From positions 18,006,257 to 18,070,256 of the forward strand of contig NC_083583.1 in the NCBI RefSeq assembly GCF_027579695.1: a stretch of DNA of 64,000 nt, given 5' to 3'. This document shows positions 10,870-22,490 of the stretch, piece after piece (positions within the stretch are counted from its first letter, which is position 1; each line of letters begins with the position of its first letter). This stretch comes from Neoarius graeffei. Lineage: Eukaryota; Chordata; Actinopteri; Siluriformes; Ariidae. Under the pieces are notes generated by a model. It had not been told where the DNA came from and ran no database searches. It worked only from the letters and a program-made list of their open reading frames with translations. Made by a program: the position numbers and the translations under genes.

Positions 10870-12487
10870 CAGTGCTCAGCGTAAATGAGTACACCCCCTT
10901 TGAAAAGTAACATTTTAAACAATATCTCAATGAACACAAACAATTTCCAAAATGTTGACAAGACAAAGTTGAATATAACATCTGTTTAACTTATCACGGG
11001 AAAGTCAGGTTAATAATATAACTTAGATTACACATTTTTCAGTTTTACTCAAATTAGGGTGGTGCAATAATCAGTACACCCCACAATAAAAACTACTACA
11101 TCTAGTACTTTGTATGGCCTCAATGATTTTTAATGACAGCACCAAGTCTTCTAGGCATGGAATGAACAACTTGGAGACATTTTGCAACATCAATCTTTTT
11201 CCATTTGTCGACAATAACCTCTTTTAGTGACTGGATGCTGGATGGAGAGTGATGCTCAACTTGTCTCTTCAGAATTCCCCAAAGAAAATAATTTCTTGAC
11301 ACCACAAAGGTGAAGGCTACAAGAAGATCAGCAAAGATTTCCTTATCAGTCAGAATACTGTAGCAAAAGTGGTACAAAATTTTAACAAAGATGGAACTGC
11401 AGTCATCTCACAGAGACGTCCAGGTCATCCACAGAAGTTAACACCTCGACAGGAGCGTCTTCTGATGAGAAGCGTTGAGGAAAATCGGCATGCAAGTTCA
11501 CTGCAGTTATCTAAAGAAGCAGAAAGCCAAACTGGGGTGACTATTTCCCGTGACACAATATGGCGTACACTGCAGAGGAATGGCATGCATGGATGCCATC
11601 CACGAAAGAAGCTTCTCCTAAAGCCCAGGCACAAAAAAGCCCACCTAGAGTTTGCCAGGGCCCATGCTGACAAAGATGAAGACTACTGGGACTCTATACT
11701 CTGGAGTGATGAGACCAAGATAAATGTTTTTGGAACTGATGGCTTCAAAACTGTATGGCATCGCAAAGGTGAGGAATACAAAGAAAAATGCATGGTGCCT
11801 ACAGTGAAACATGGTGGTGGCAGTGTCCTTATGTGGGGCTGCATGAGTGCTGCTGGTGTCAGGGAGCTGCATTTCATTGATGGCATCATGAATTCACAGA
11901 TGTATTGCTCTATACTGAAAGAGAAGATGCTACCATCACGCCGTGCCCTTGGTCGTTGTGCACTTTTCCAACACGACTAAACACACATCTAAGGCCACTG
12001 TTGGATTTCTGAAGAAGAACAGGGTGAAAGTGATTCAGTGGCCAAGTACGTCTCCTGATCTGAACCCAGTTGAACACCTATGGGGAATTCTGAAGAGATG
12101 AGTTGAGCATCACTCTCCATCCAGCATCCAGTCACTAAAAGAGGTAATTGATGAAGAATGGAAAAAGATTGATGTTGCAAAATGTCGCCAACTTGTTCAT
12201 TCCATGCCTAGAAGACTTGGTGCAGTCATTAAAAATCATGGAGGCCATACATAGTACTAGATGTAGTAGTTTTTGTTGTGGGGTGTACTCATTTTTGCAC
12301 CACCCTAATTTGAGTAAAACTGAAAAATGTGTAATCTAAGTTATATTATTAACTTTACTTTCACGTTATAAGTTAAACAGATGTTATATTAAACTTTGTC
12401 TTGTCAACATTTTGGAAATTGTTTGTGTTCATTGAGATATTGTTTAAAATGTTACTTTTCAAAGGGGGTGTATTCATTTATGCTGAG

Positions 12488-12491
<4 letters not shown>
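10870..12491 (+). mobile_element. Tc1-like transposon with inverted-duplicated end
   Basis: The left end follows a TA (10868-10869) and starts CAGTGCTCAGCG. The right end (GCTGAGCAC, 12483-12490) merges into a CT array. The left arm, about 10870-11298, is an inverted copy of the right arm, about 12066-12490, and includes the reverse of the transposase C-terminus, so the original 5' end has been replaced. The CT and AT arrays at 12490-12570 follow directly. Confidence 0.8.
11299..12255 (+). pseudogene. Tc1-like transposase, broken
   Basis: The open part (11369-11980) has the second helix-turn-helix region, the first catalytic aspartate in WSDETKINVFG, and the glycine-rich KHGGGSVLMWG block. 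At about 11976 a small deletion removes the NDP part of the QHDNDPKH block, including the second catalytic aspartate, and shifts the frame. Downstream the other frame carries SPDLNPVEHLWG with the glutamate intact, then an in-frame TGA after GILKR. The first 30-40 residues are missing because the 5' end is an inverted copy of the 3' end. Confidence 0.85.
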
Positions 12492-12572
<81 letters not shown>

Positions 12573-12625
12573 CTCATCTCTAGCCGCTTTATCCTGTTCT
12601 ACAGGGTCGCAGGCAAGCTGGAGCA
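12490..12625. repeat. CT and AT microsatellites with a SINE tail fragment
   Basis: A CT array (12490-12521) runs into an AT array (12522-12570), then a 55-bp minus-strand fragment of the SINE tail (12571-12625) and another short AT run. Confidence 0.8.
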
Positions 12626-12629
12626 TATA

Positions 12630-12975
12630 TATATATCTTCAGAATGTTACTTATAATAGACAAACAAACCGGTTGTAACTTGAAATGAGTGAAATAGCAC
12701 GATTTAAGTAGTTTTACCGTGGCCAATGGTAAACAAAAATCGCGCTGAATATTTTCTTGCCAGGCAGAAGTCGTGATTCCGGACGGTCCGGATAGAGTCT
12801 CTTTATGTCTGTTACTGCGTGGTCCCAGCCCCAAAAGAGGAAGAGAGTAGCGTGCCTTAGTTACTTATGGAATCATGGAGGAAGTGACATAGGTGATCCC
12901 GCCCAAGCATGACGTAGGTCATCGCGGAAGTAGTTTGATGGGATCTGTAGTTCTTAGACGGACTGTGTTACCTAC

Positions 12976-13037
<62 letters not shown>

Positions 13038-13213
13038 AATTGGTTCAAATAACCAAACAGTCAAGGGCACTTGAGGTATAGCAGGTAAACATGAAATAAG
13101 CAGTATAAACAAACTAGCAGCTGTTAAGATGAGGTAGTGCGGAATAGTGCAAATGAGCGAGGTAAAGTGAGATGTGCGATCCCTGAGTTCAGTGTGTTAA
13201 TGAACGATGAGAT
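12630..13213. other. intron sequence with AC microsatellite
   Basis: A CA/AC array lies at about 12977-13035. The rest shows no coding frame or repeat ends that I can identify. Confidence 0.5.
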
Positions 13214-13249
13214 GTATGTATGTATGTATGTATGTATGTATGTATGTAT
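13214..13249. repeat. GTAT microsatellite, left part
   Basis: A GTAT array whose last eight bases, GTATGTAT (13242-13249), are the target-site duplication of the hAT element that follows. The right part of the same array is at 16214-16257. Confidence 0.85.
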
Positions 13250-16213
13250 CAATGGCAACTCCTCCATTGAGGGAAGGGAGGAAGATCCTCCCTTAAAATT
13301 TTAAAGAAAGAATTTCCAGGACACATTAGTTTAAAAAAACGCATATAATTAATAGACAAATGTTTAAAACATGTCAAAACAGTTGAAATAACTATATTTT
13401 ATCAATTAAAAATGGAAGAAAAACTCGCCAAAATATCGTCCTCCCTAACCTCCTCATTGACATCCATTGTACGCGCTCAGAACATGGGCGATTCGCGGGC
13501 TCCTCTTTTAACATGGGAGTGAATGGGCGAAAGGGAGGCGATTCCTCCGTTTGGGCGGGTCTATTTGCCTGTCATCAAGCAGCCAATCAGCAGAGCTGCA
13601 TTCGTCAGTGCGGCCAATCAGAATGAAGGGATGAGTTGGCGGGTTGAAATCATAGCATACTTACTGTCAGTGTCACTGCCGAGCTAGAGTAGTGTCATTT
13701 TGAGTAGTGCGGACAGCGGAGAATTTGACTAATTGTTGGCTATTGCTTTGTTGTAGTTTATCAACTTAATAAAACGCGATGGAGGAACGTGACATTGTGT
13801 ACACGATGTTAAACACGCCATTTCAAACACTGGGTTATGAGGAGAAGGTTAGAATCAAAACCGAAGGGAGACCAGTTCCCCAACTTAACATTCAGAAACC
13901 GAATGGTAAGCTAAGTGTGTTTAACACCAACACCTCATGGTATCGGAGATACCCATGGCTAACAGGCAGTGTCACAACCAAACGGCTGTATTGCTGGCCT
14001 TGCCTGTTGATGGGTAGCAAATCCCAAACATGGTCTGTGCAGGGATTTAATGACATTAAAAATTTGGACAGGGCCACCAAGCGCCACGACCAGACCAAGG
14101 AACACGTTGGTGCAGCTATTCACCTGAAATTGCTAGGTAGTGTGCCAGTTGACCAGCTAGTGGACGAGGGTGTGCGGATACAAGTGGCACAGCACAATGC
14201 TAAAGTGCATTGCAACAGAGATACACTGAGGCGTCTGATTGATGCTGTGGCGTATTTGGGCATGCAGGAGCTGGCATTTAGGGGGCGGGATGAAGGGCCA
14301 AATTCAGACAACAAGGGAAACTATAGGGAGCTGACGGAACTGATTGCACGGTATGACAATTTGCTGGCAGAGCAGTTGCAGTCTTCTGGTGTTTTTAGTG
14401 GCATGTCCTGTGGCATCCAGAACGACTTGATCTGTGCAATCGGCACATCAATCAGCCACGAAATATCGAAAGAATTAAACGTGACTCCGTTTTTTTCATG
14501 GCAGATTGACGAAACCACTGATATAAGCTGTCATTCCCAGCTCTCAATTATCGCGAGATTCGTGGACAGTCAGGGCATTATTCAGGAACGTTTTCTGGGC
14601 TTTTTCGACGTGTCTAGTGGGAGGGATGCGCAGTCATTGTTTCAGTTTGTGCAGTCCAAGATGTCCCCTTACAACTTCGCTGAGAAGTTGGTTGCACAAA
14701 CTTACGATGGTGCTGCGGTGATTGCCTTGGTTCTCAATGGACTGCAGGCTAAAGTGAGAGAGGTTGCTCCAGCCGCAACTTTTGTTCACTGTCATGCCCA
14801 CCGCCTGAATCTCGTCCTTAGTCAAGGTGTCAAGGCCATACCCAAAGCGCGAGTCTTTTTTGCAAACCTGGGTGGGTTCACGTCATTCTTTTCCAAATCA
14901 AGTAAGAGGGTGGCACTACTTGAGGAATCTGATTGCGCGAGAATGCCAAAGACTGCTCCAACACGTTGGAATTTCTCATCCAGGGTCGTGAATACCGTCG
15001 CAGGTAACCATGAAAAATTGCTTAACACGTTTACCCGCGTTCTAGAACATCCTCCTATGGATGATGAAACAACTCGATTGGCAGATCGCCTGAAGGCAAA
15101 ATTGGAAGACTTTGAGTTCATGTTCTTGCTTTTTACTTTTGAGGAGCTGTTTGCACAGACCGACGTTTTATTTAACATACTGCAACAGAAAGTCATGGAT
15201 GTTGCCTTCTGCAAACAGCGCATAGAAAACTTCATGCAGTTGCTTAATGAGCTGAAGTCAAACAGGGCTTCTGAGAAAACATACAGCAAAGCTGCCAGTC
15301 TCACAGAAGACCCCGAATTTGGTCACAGGAGAAAGAGAAGGCAGGGTGAGCAAGACCATCGCCAGGTCTATAAAACTCTCTATGACTCAGTGCATAACAG
15401 CATCAAGGCCCAACTCACACAGCGCTTCCAGCAGCTTGGCCGTTTGCATTTCATGGAGCTGTTAGACTTTGACAAATTTGAATCATTTAAAGCAGAATTC
15501 CCTTCTCGTGCATTGTCCAACTTGTCAGAGACATATGGGAATTTCTTTGATGAGGCCAAACTGAAGGTGGAACTACAGCATTTCTACAGTGATGCAGAGA
15601 TCCACTCTTCCTGAAAACTGTGTGAGGCTATCAACTTCATGAAGTCAAACGGGCTTGATGAGGCAATGTCTCAGGTGTATAGACTCATGTGTCTGATTGC
15701 CACCATTGGTGCCACCTCAGCAGGAGTTGAGAGGAGCTTCTCATGTCTGAAGCGCATAAAAAGCTTCACCAGAAACACAATGGGACAAGAGAGGTTGAAA
15801 AGTTTAGCAGTCATGTCAATTGAAAGGAGGATGCTTAAATCTCTTCAACAAGATCCCCAGTGGTATGAGCAAGTCATTGATAAATTTGCCACCCAGACAT
15901 CCAGGAGACTTGACTACTTTTTTAAATGAATTACTGTTTTAAATTTGACCCATTCACACCTCACATAGCTCATTCAACAAGCATTACACTACATGGTATT
16001 TCCCATGCTGTGTCCTCAAAAACATTTTACTTTTATTTCTTGCAGTAACAAAAAACCCCCATTTTTAACAGAGCTTATCTTTAAAAATATACAAACCCCC
16101 TAACAGTTGTAAACACCCCAAAACTTCCAACCTCTCTCTCTCTCTCTCTCAACCATCCACCTATCTATTCACTCACTGTCCTCCCCTATTTTTATGACCA
16201 CCAGTCGCCACTG
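13250..16213 (+). mobile_element. autonomous-type hAT transposon, nearly intact
   Basis: A 2,964-bp element with short imperfect terminal inverted repeats (CAATGGCAACT at the left, CAGTGGCGACT read inward from the right) and a perfect 8-bp target-site duplication GTATGTAT (13242-13249 and 16214-16221). It encodes one transposase gene on the plus strand (13779-15929) preceded by about 530 bp of 5' sequence. Size, duplication length and protein all fit the hAT superfamily. Confidence 0.92.
13779..15929 (+). pseudogene. hAT transposase (ZMYM1/TTF-type), one in-frame stop
   Basis: A cut-and-paste DDE transposase acting in the nucleus. The frame is open for 611 codons, hits TGA at 15612-15614, then continues in the same frame to TGA at 15927-15929: about 715 residues in all. 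Visible parts: a TTF-like zinc finger (Cys72, Cys75, His103, His109), IDETTD near residue 243 with a likely first catalytic Asp, TYDGAA near 308, CHAHRLNLVL near 337, and a C-terminal hAT dimerisation region with VERSFSCLKRIK near 650. The TGA could come from one CGA-to-TGA change. No other lesion was seen, so decay is recent. Confidence 0.9.
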
Positions 16214-16257
16214 GTATGTATGTACGGTATGTATGTATGTATGTATGTATGTATGTG
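16214..16257. repeat. GTAT microsatellite, right part
   Basis: Continuation of the array at 13214-13249, separated from it by the hAT insertion. The last eight bases, TGTATGTG (16250-16257), are the target duplication of the next element. Confidence 0.85.
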
Positions 16258-16770
16258 CAGAGCATTTTTTAAGGATTTTCCACTAGGAGACCAACTGGTC
16301 TGGGCAATACAATCACAGGCCCCAGAGTCCATGCGGCTGCACCGCTGCGGCATATTCTGTGATGCAAAGTGGTTCACCAATCACCATACAGACAAACACA
16401 CTACAGTGACTACACAGCTATCAAGAGCAATTACCAAGCACAAATGTTATGTCAAAGACACTCAAAGTTACACAGTAATGACATCGGATTCTGACATCAG
16501 CCATCTCAGTAACCAAATTTTAGTTTTGTTTTTCTTAACCAACATGATCTTGTGTGTATATCTTATAACATAGATCTTCATTTTCCTTGTTAAATGTATA
16601 CTTACATGGTACTTGGTTAATTAATTGCAACTGATTGAACCAAATGATAAGACATAACTTGGTTTAAAATTTGGTCTCCCAGTGAAGCTGGTTTGGGATT
16701 GACTAGGAGCCCAAATCTGGCCACTGGGAGACCATTTGGTCTCCCAGTAACTATGTTAAAAAATGCTCTG
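16258..16770. mobile_element. 513-bp hAT-type MITE
   Basis: Terminal inverted repeats CAGAGCATTTTTTAA at the left and the exact complement TTAAAAAATGCTCTG at the right, with subterminal GGAGACCA motifs. A perfect 8-bp duplication TGTATGTG lies at 16250-16257 and 16771-16778. The interior has no long frame. It is not obviously derived from the neighbouring hAT, whose termini differ. Confidence 0.88.
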
Positions 16771-16778
16771 TGTATGTG

Positions 16779-18302
16779 TGTGTGTTGGGGGGGGACTGTG
16801 AGGATGACATGTCAGATGCTGAAGGGGGGTGTGCGAGCAGAATCTGTGGTAGGGGGCAGAGGGGGGAGGAAGGGCAGAACAGGGAGGGAGTTGAGCCTCG
16901 ATCATATTGATAACATTTTTGATGCATTTCGCCACCCGTAAGGAAGCCCACCTTGTCCCGTCGCATAAATCACCCGTCATTGTCAATATGATCACTGTCC
17001 ACCATGTCTTCACACGCTACGCCAGCTTGAGTTCAATTATTTAATTAATGACTTCGCTTTCCAGAAAAGTAGGAAAGTGTCCTTGTAAGTTGACCCATGG
17101 CTGTCAAACTGAATGCGCAAAGCTGTGTGCCACTGCTGTTTGGGACACTACGTGTATGAAAGGATGAAATGTTTCACATAGCTTAACATTTTGAGATTTA
17201 TTTCTGAGAAGCAAGATATTTTTATTTCTTTGTTATCGCTCTTTGTTTTCACAAGTTAAAAGTCGCCTGGATTCCAAAATGAAAACGAATGGTTATATAC
17301 CAAATGAATGTTCTTGTTCTGAATACTAAAGGAACTGTTGTAGGCCTCGGTTATGTTCTTGACATGTTGTTCATTGACTCATTCATTCAAAGGCTTCTTG
17401 AGGCTAAACTTTAGTTAACCAGACTTGTTAACCGTGATGTCTGATGGATTTTTTCACCATGCAATTGCCTATTTCACCATTGCTTTTTCTCGATTAAATA
17501 GGTGTTGATGGATATAAAGTTTTATCGTTCAATGGTATTTCTAATTGTGCCACTGTCATTATTTAAGTTTCTGTCTCTAGTTAGACAGGCATGCCTTAGG
17601 GGGTGAATTTGCTGAGCGCAGTTGACAACAGGCGGGGGTGGGGCCTCGGGGGGGTGTCTGCCCAGGGCCTCGGCAAGGGTTAACGTGGCCCAGGACAGGT
17701 GCACCTTGTTCACAGCGTGCGTGCTGGAGCTCGGTTGGTGCGCACGCAGCCCGAGGTGTGCTTTCAGGTGCACACGCCAAGACATGCAGGACTGACAAAA
17801 AAACCTATCGATGGCTGCACAAATTGACTTTATTGATTACCTTTTTTTGTAGAAAGTGCTGTCTTGCTGTTGTGCCGAGGTATAGAATAGCTTTAGCCAT
17901 TTATTTAATTCTTCCTTGGACGTTTCAGTTATGTAATTTTGTTCTTTGAGCTTTTGAATCAGTCGAAAAAAATTCAACAAATTTTAATTCTTCAAGAGGA
18001 AGAATGTAAACAAGCCAGTGAAATGACAGTAGCAATTTGTGAAAAATAAAAAAAGATACATTCTTACTATCAAATACTTTCATTTCATATTTTATTGCTT
18101 TTTTTTTGTATTTTGGGGGGTTTTGGTTTAGAGAAGAGTTTTTATTTTGTCCTTGGCTGGTTCAGCAAAATGCTCCACCATTTTGTATTTCTTGACTCAC
18201 GGTCTATGAGCTGATAGCCGAGTAGTAGAGTAACCAATCAGAGTGTGTGATTGATCATATCCAGTGAATATGAGAGACAGACACAGAGAGAGCACAACTT
18301 CC
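16779..18302. other. intron sequence, nothing recognised
   Basis: Includes G-rich stretches (16785-16885 and 17627-17775) whose frames have no family features. No terminal inverted repeat, SINE head or splice-bounded exon was found in 1.5 kb. Confidence 0.4.
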
Positions 18303-18305
18303 TAA

Positions 18306-18607
18306 AGCCTCGGTTACAACCGGCCGTACGTGCTCCTACGGCCGGTCTACGTGCAAAAAACGCAAGAAACGCACAGAGGGCGCGTGTGTGACGTGCTGAT
18401 TTTCGAGCCGTAGACTGGCCGCAGACCGGCCGCAGAGGTTCTTTGTCATGTCAAACAAACTCTATGGGCACTTACGTTTTTTCAGGTTGCAAGACAAACT
18501 TACGGCCAATGTGCGTCTTTCTCCACGAACAAAAAAAACGCAGCGATTTAGGGAAACGCCAAAAATCGCACGGCCAAAAAATCTTACGTCCGGTTGTGAC
18601 CTAGGCT
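18306..18607. mobile_element. 302-bp MITE with TAA target duplication (PIF/Harbinger-like)
   Basis: Termini AGCCTCGGTTACAACCGG and (reverse) AGCCTAGGTCACAACCGG form an 18-bp imperfect inverted repeat, flanked by TAA at 18303-18305 and 18608-18610. A three-base TWA duplication fits PIF/Harbinger-type elements. It is GC-richer than its surroundings. Confidence 0.75.
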
Positions 18608-18694
18608 TAAACAAAGTTTTCGATATGATGCTTGTGCTCTGGCTGTAGTAGGATTATGAATATATTACTCAGAATGAACACATTATATAATGTA

Positions 18695-20287
18695 CAGTGG
18701 TGCTTGAAAGTTTGTGAGCCCTTTAGAATTTTCTATATTTCTGCATAAATATGACTCAAAACATCATCAGATTTTCACACAAGTCCTAAAAGTAGATAAA
18801 GAGAACCCAGTTAAACAAATGAGACAAAAATATTATACTTGGTCATTTATTTATTGAGGAATTACATATCTGTGAGTGGCAAAAGTATGTGAACATCTAG
18901 GATTAGCTGTTAATTGGAAGGTGAAATTAGAGTCAGGTGTTTTCAATCAATGGGATGACAATCAGGTGTGAGTGGGCACCCTGTTTTATTTAAAGAACAG
19001 GGATCTATCAAAGTCTGATCTTCACAACACATGTTTGTGGAAGTGTATCATGGCATGAACAAAGGAGATTTCTGAGGACCTCAGAAAAGCGTTGTTAATA
19101 GTCATCATGCTGGAAAAGGTTACAAAACCATCTCTAAAGAGTTTGGACTCCACCAATCCACAGTCAGACAGATTGTGTATAAATGGAGGAAATTCAAGAC
19201 CATGGTTACCCTCCCCAGGAGTGGTTGACCAACAAAGATCACTCCAAGAGCAAGGCGTGTAATAGTCGGCGAGGTCAGAAAGGATCCCAGGGTAACTTCT
19301 AAGCAACTGAAGGCCTCTCTCACATTGGCTAATGTCAATGTTCATGAGTCCACCATCAGGAGAACACTGAACAACAATGGTGTGCATGGCAGGGTTGCAA
19401 GGAGAAAGCCACTGCTCTCCAAAAAGAACATTGCTGCTCGTCTGCAGTTTGCTAAAGATCACGTGGACAAGCCAGAAGGCTATTGGAAAAATGTTTTGTG
19501 CACGGATGAGCCCAAAATAGAACTTTTTGGTTTAAATGAGAAGCGTTATGTTTGGAGAAAGGAAAACACTGCATTCCAGCATAAGAACCTTATCCCATCT
19601 GTGAAACATGGTGGTGGTGGTATCATGGTTTGGGCCTATTTTGCTGCATCTGGACCAGAACGGCTTGCCATCATTGATGGAACAATGAATTCTGAATTAT
19701 AGCAGTGAATTCTAAATGAAAATATCAGGACATCTGTCCATGAACTGAATCTCAAGAGAAGGTGGGTCATGCAGCAAGACAACGACCCTAAGCACACAAG
19801 TTGTTCTCCCAAAGAATGGTTAAAGAAGAATAAAGTTAATGTTCTGGAATGGCCAAGTCAAAGTCCTGACCTTAATCCAATCGAAATGTTATGGAAGGAC
19901 CTGAAGCGAGCAGTTGGTGGAAACCCACCAACATCCCAGAGTTGAAGCTGTTCTGTACAGAGGAATGGGCTAAAATTCCTCCAAGCCGGTGTGCAGGACT
20001 GATCAACAGTTACTGGAAATGTTTAGTTGCAGTTATTGCTGCACAAGCGGGTCACACCAGATACTGAAAGCAAAGGTTCACATACTTTTGCCACTCACAG
20101 AAATGTAATATTAGATCATTTTCCTCAGTAAATAAATGAACAAGTGTAATATTTTTGTCTCATTTGTTTAACTGGGTTCTCTTTATCTATTTTTAGGACT
20201 TGTGCAAAAATCTGATGATGTTTTAGGTCATATTTATGCAGAAATATAGAAAATTCTAAATGGTTTACAAAATTTCAAGCAGTACTG
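18695..20287 (+). mobile_element. Tc1-like transposon, full length but decayed
   Basis: Between TA dinucleotides (18693-18694 and 20288-20289), with terminal inverted repeats of about 200 bp (CAGTGGTGCTTGAAAG at the left, CAGTACTGCTTGAA read inward from the right). Length 1.59 kb is normal for Tc1 elements. The transposase is broken by several stops. Confidence 0.88.
19031..19950 (+). pseudogene. Tc1-like transposase, broken by stops
   Basis: In the plus strand the family blocks follow in order: helix-turn-helix (GKGYKTISKEFGLHQSTVRQ near 19110), a second DNA-binding helix (19325-19400), first catalytic Asp in CTDEPKIELFG (19500-19535), KHGGGGIMVW (19605-19635), second Asp in [10 protein letters not shown] (19772-19803), and Glu in [17 protein letters not shown] (19862-19912). 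All three catalytic residues survive, but stops near 19070, 19229 and 19700 interrupt it. Confidence 0.85.
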
Positions 20288-20289
20288 TA

Positions 20290-20640
20290 AATGAATCCAC
20301 TGGTATAAAAAGGAGGTGCCCTTGTAGTGTATTACCTGACCCAAACTTGGTTATATTATCCCTAGCCTTGATCTTCCATGCGTAATGCATGTACATGTGT
20401 CCTCTGGCCTTCATTTGAGTCCAGTGTCATGTCTGCTGCTTTCATTAGCAGCAGGGAAGTTTACATATTTTCTGAGGCGCTACATGCCTCATCAGCTATC
20501 AATTCATGTACAACTTGATTTTATGGAATAATTGTTCAATATGTCACTCGGATCCGCAACGTATTTCAGATGAAAAATATAAATTTTTCAACACGAGAAG
20601 AGAAACTTCATATCCACACTACTCAGAGTTTTATATCAGG
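20290..20640. other. intron sequence, nothing recognised
   Basis: No open frame with family features, no terminal repeats and no array were seen in these 350 bases. Confidence 0.4.
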
Positions 20641-20766
20641 GCTCGAAATTAGCGGTGGTCCGGTCGCCCGAGGCGACTTAATTTGTCATTTGGCAGGTAA
20701 TTCCTGTCACTAGCCAGCCCGGCTGGCTAGTTGAAATAAATATGTATGAAGCGAAGATTCAGACTA

Positions 20767-21195
20767 GGGCTGTGCAATATATCGAATATACTCAATATAT
20801 CTCTGAAAATTCTGTGTCAGATACATAAAATTATATTGCAACTATCGAGTATTTTGTGGTCATCTGCCGACTTGTGTTTGTTTCATGTTTGTTTAAAACA
20901 TTTTCCGGTGGTTTTCTCCCTGTCCCTCAGGCAGTAACGTGAGAGGCTGCCTAAGGGGAAAAAAAAAACAAACAATAACGTCACACACTTGCCAACCAAT
21001 CCCGGGCGACATCTCGGTGCTGAAAGGAACTTGCGGGAAGATTTTCTAGTTTCGGTTTACAGTGCTGACTCAGTTCGTGCAATCGCTGATGTTGCATAGG
21101 CTACCGTGTAAGCTCTGTCAATTTCAGCAACAAATTAAAAATGGAAGTGGACGAATTGGTTCCTAAAAGAACTAGTAAGGGGTCAGTCATCTGGC
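20767..21195 (+). mobile_element. 5' end fragment of a BED-finger hAT transposon
   Basis: It starts TAGGGCTGTGCAATATATCG, a terminal sequence of hAT type, and after about 370 bp of GC-richer leader has an ATG at about 21140 opening MEVDELVPKRTSKGSVIW, which resembles the start of a BED zinc-finger hAT transposase. Coding similarity stops there, so the element is truncated. It may sit inside another repeat (GGCTCGAAATTAGCGG at 20640, GGCTAGTT at 20727 and again near 21370). Confidence 0.5.
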
Positions 21196-21999
21196 ATTTT
21201 TTTTTAAATTTTATTATGGTGCTCTGTGTTGTTCTCATTTATGTATTTAACAACAGTATCAAAATACTCGGGTCTTGAAATAAATGCACATTAGTCATGA
21301 ACAATGGTAACTACTCTCTTTTGTGTTATTTTTGACAGAAGTAAAATTCATACATGAACAAATTCTGGCTAGTTGATTTTCTGTTTGGCTAGTTACTTTG
21401 GAAGGTAACTGTGTGTGTGTGTGTACACACTCATACACATGTTTGGACACACCTAATTCAATCATATGGATTATCATACCAATTACTGCATTTGAGGAAT
21501 CGGGCTATTTACTGTATCTTTTATTATTTACTATTTGATCCAGTGGCATCATTACGCCCTATCACTCGGGACTATAGCCCTGGGTATTTTCGCCCTCAAA
21601 AAAAGTAAGAGATTAATAGAAAACAACTGAGTGAAACAGCTCGGAACTTGACTATTGTTGGATTTTTCAAGATGAAAACAGATGGTAAGTCATCGACCAT
21701 GGGTGTTTATATAGAATAGATCACCAGTGTAACCTGTTGAATTATGTCGATGCACAGAAACCGCTCCGTGTAGCCTGGTTATGTTGAATTTACAGCGTTG
21801 AGTCTGTATGATTAGTGTGCCAGGTGAGCTCAAAAGTTTGAGTGGTTTAATGAATATCTACAGTGGTGGTCTATTTGCCCCAACTAAGTTTATTTAACAG
21901 GTCAACAACAATTTGTGTTCATGTAGACAACGATAGTTGCCCTGACATAATTTAATCATATGTTTTAATGCAACATGTAGCCTCCAAAGAACCAGCCAG
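21196..21999. other. intron sequence, nothing recognised
   Basis: A short GT run lies at 21409-21424. No coding or repeat structure was assigned. The last five bases, GCCAG (21995-21999), are the target duplication of the gypsy element that follows. Confidence 0.4.
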
Positions 22000-22478
22000 T
22001 GTTAGGGTTTTGCTGGGATTCGAACCTGGTTCGTAGGTGTGATAATCCAGCAAACCCCCACTAGGCCACCAGGGGGATGACTCAAATGCAGAGGCGTGAG
22101 GCGGAAGTAGAAAAAGAATCAAAAGGTTTATTTAAACTATATACACTATATACAGGGCAAAACAAAAGACAAAAAAAAAACCAAAGAGTATAATCCAAAA
22201 GAAAAGCAAAGTGCAAAAATTCAAAAGCTAAGAAGATCAAAAAACACAGTACAAAGGAAACTGGAGATAAACATAACAGCACAAAGACTCCGTGACAAGA
22301 GGACTGAACTCAGGGGTATAAATAGACAAACTAATTAAGGACACAGGTGAAGATAATTAGGCAATTAACACAAACACAAAACACAGGAACAGTGGCGGCC
22401 TCTAGAGGCCAAAATAAACACGACATGAAAAGGAAATAACAGCGGCCTCTAGAGGCCAAAACAGTCCTAGTCCTAACA
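22000..22478 (-). repeat. 3' LTR of the 22.0-27.3 kb gypsy element
   Basis: 479 bp, bounded by TGTTAGGG and CCTAACA. It is nearly identical to 26823-27301. In element sense it follows the G-rich tract at 22479-22492, the likely plus-strand primer. Confidence 0.95.
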
Positions 22479-22490
22479 GGACCCCCCCCT

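Noticed and set aside
17577..17949. GC-rich frames near 17.6-17.9 kb
   Set aside because: Both strands are open at once in a G-rich stretch, with no domain, signal peptide or splice context.
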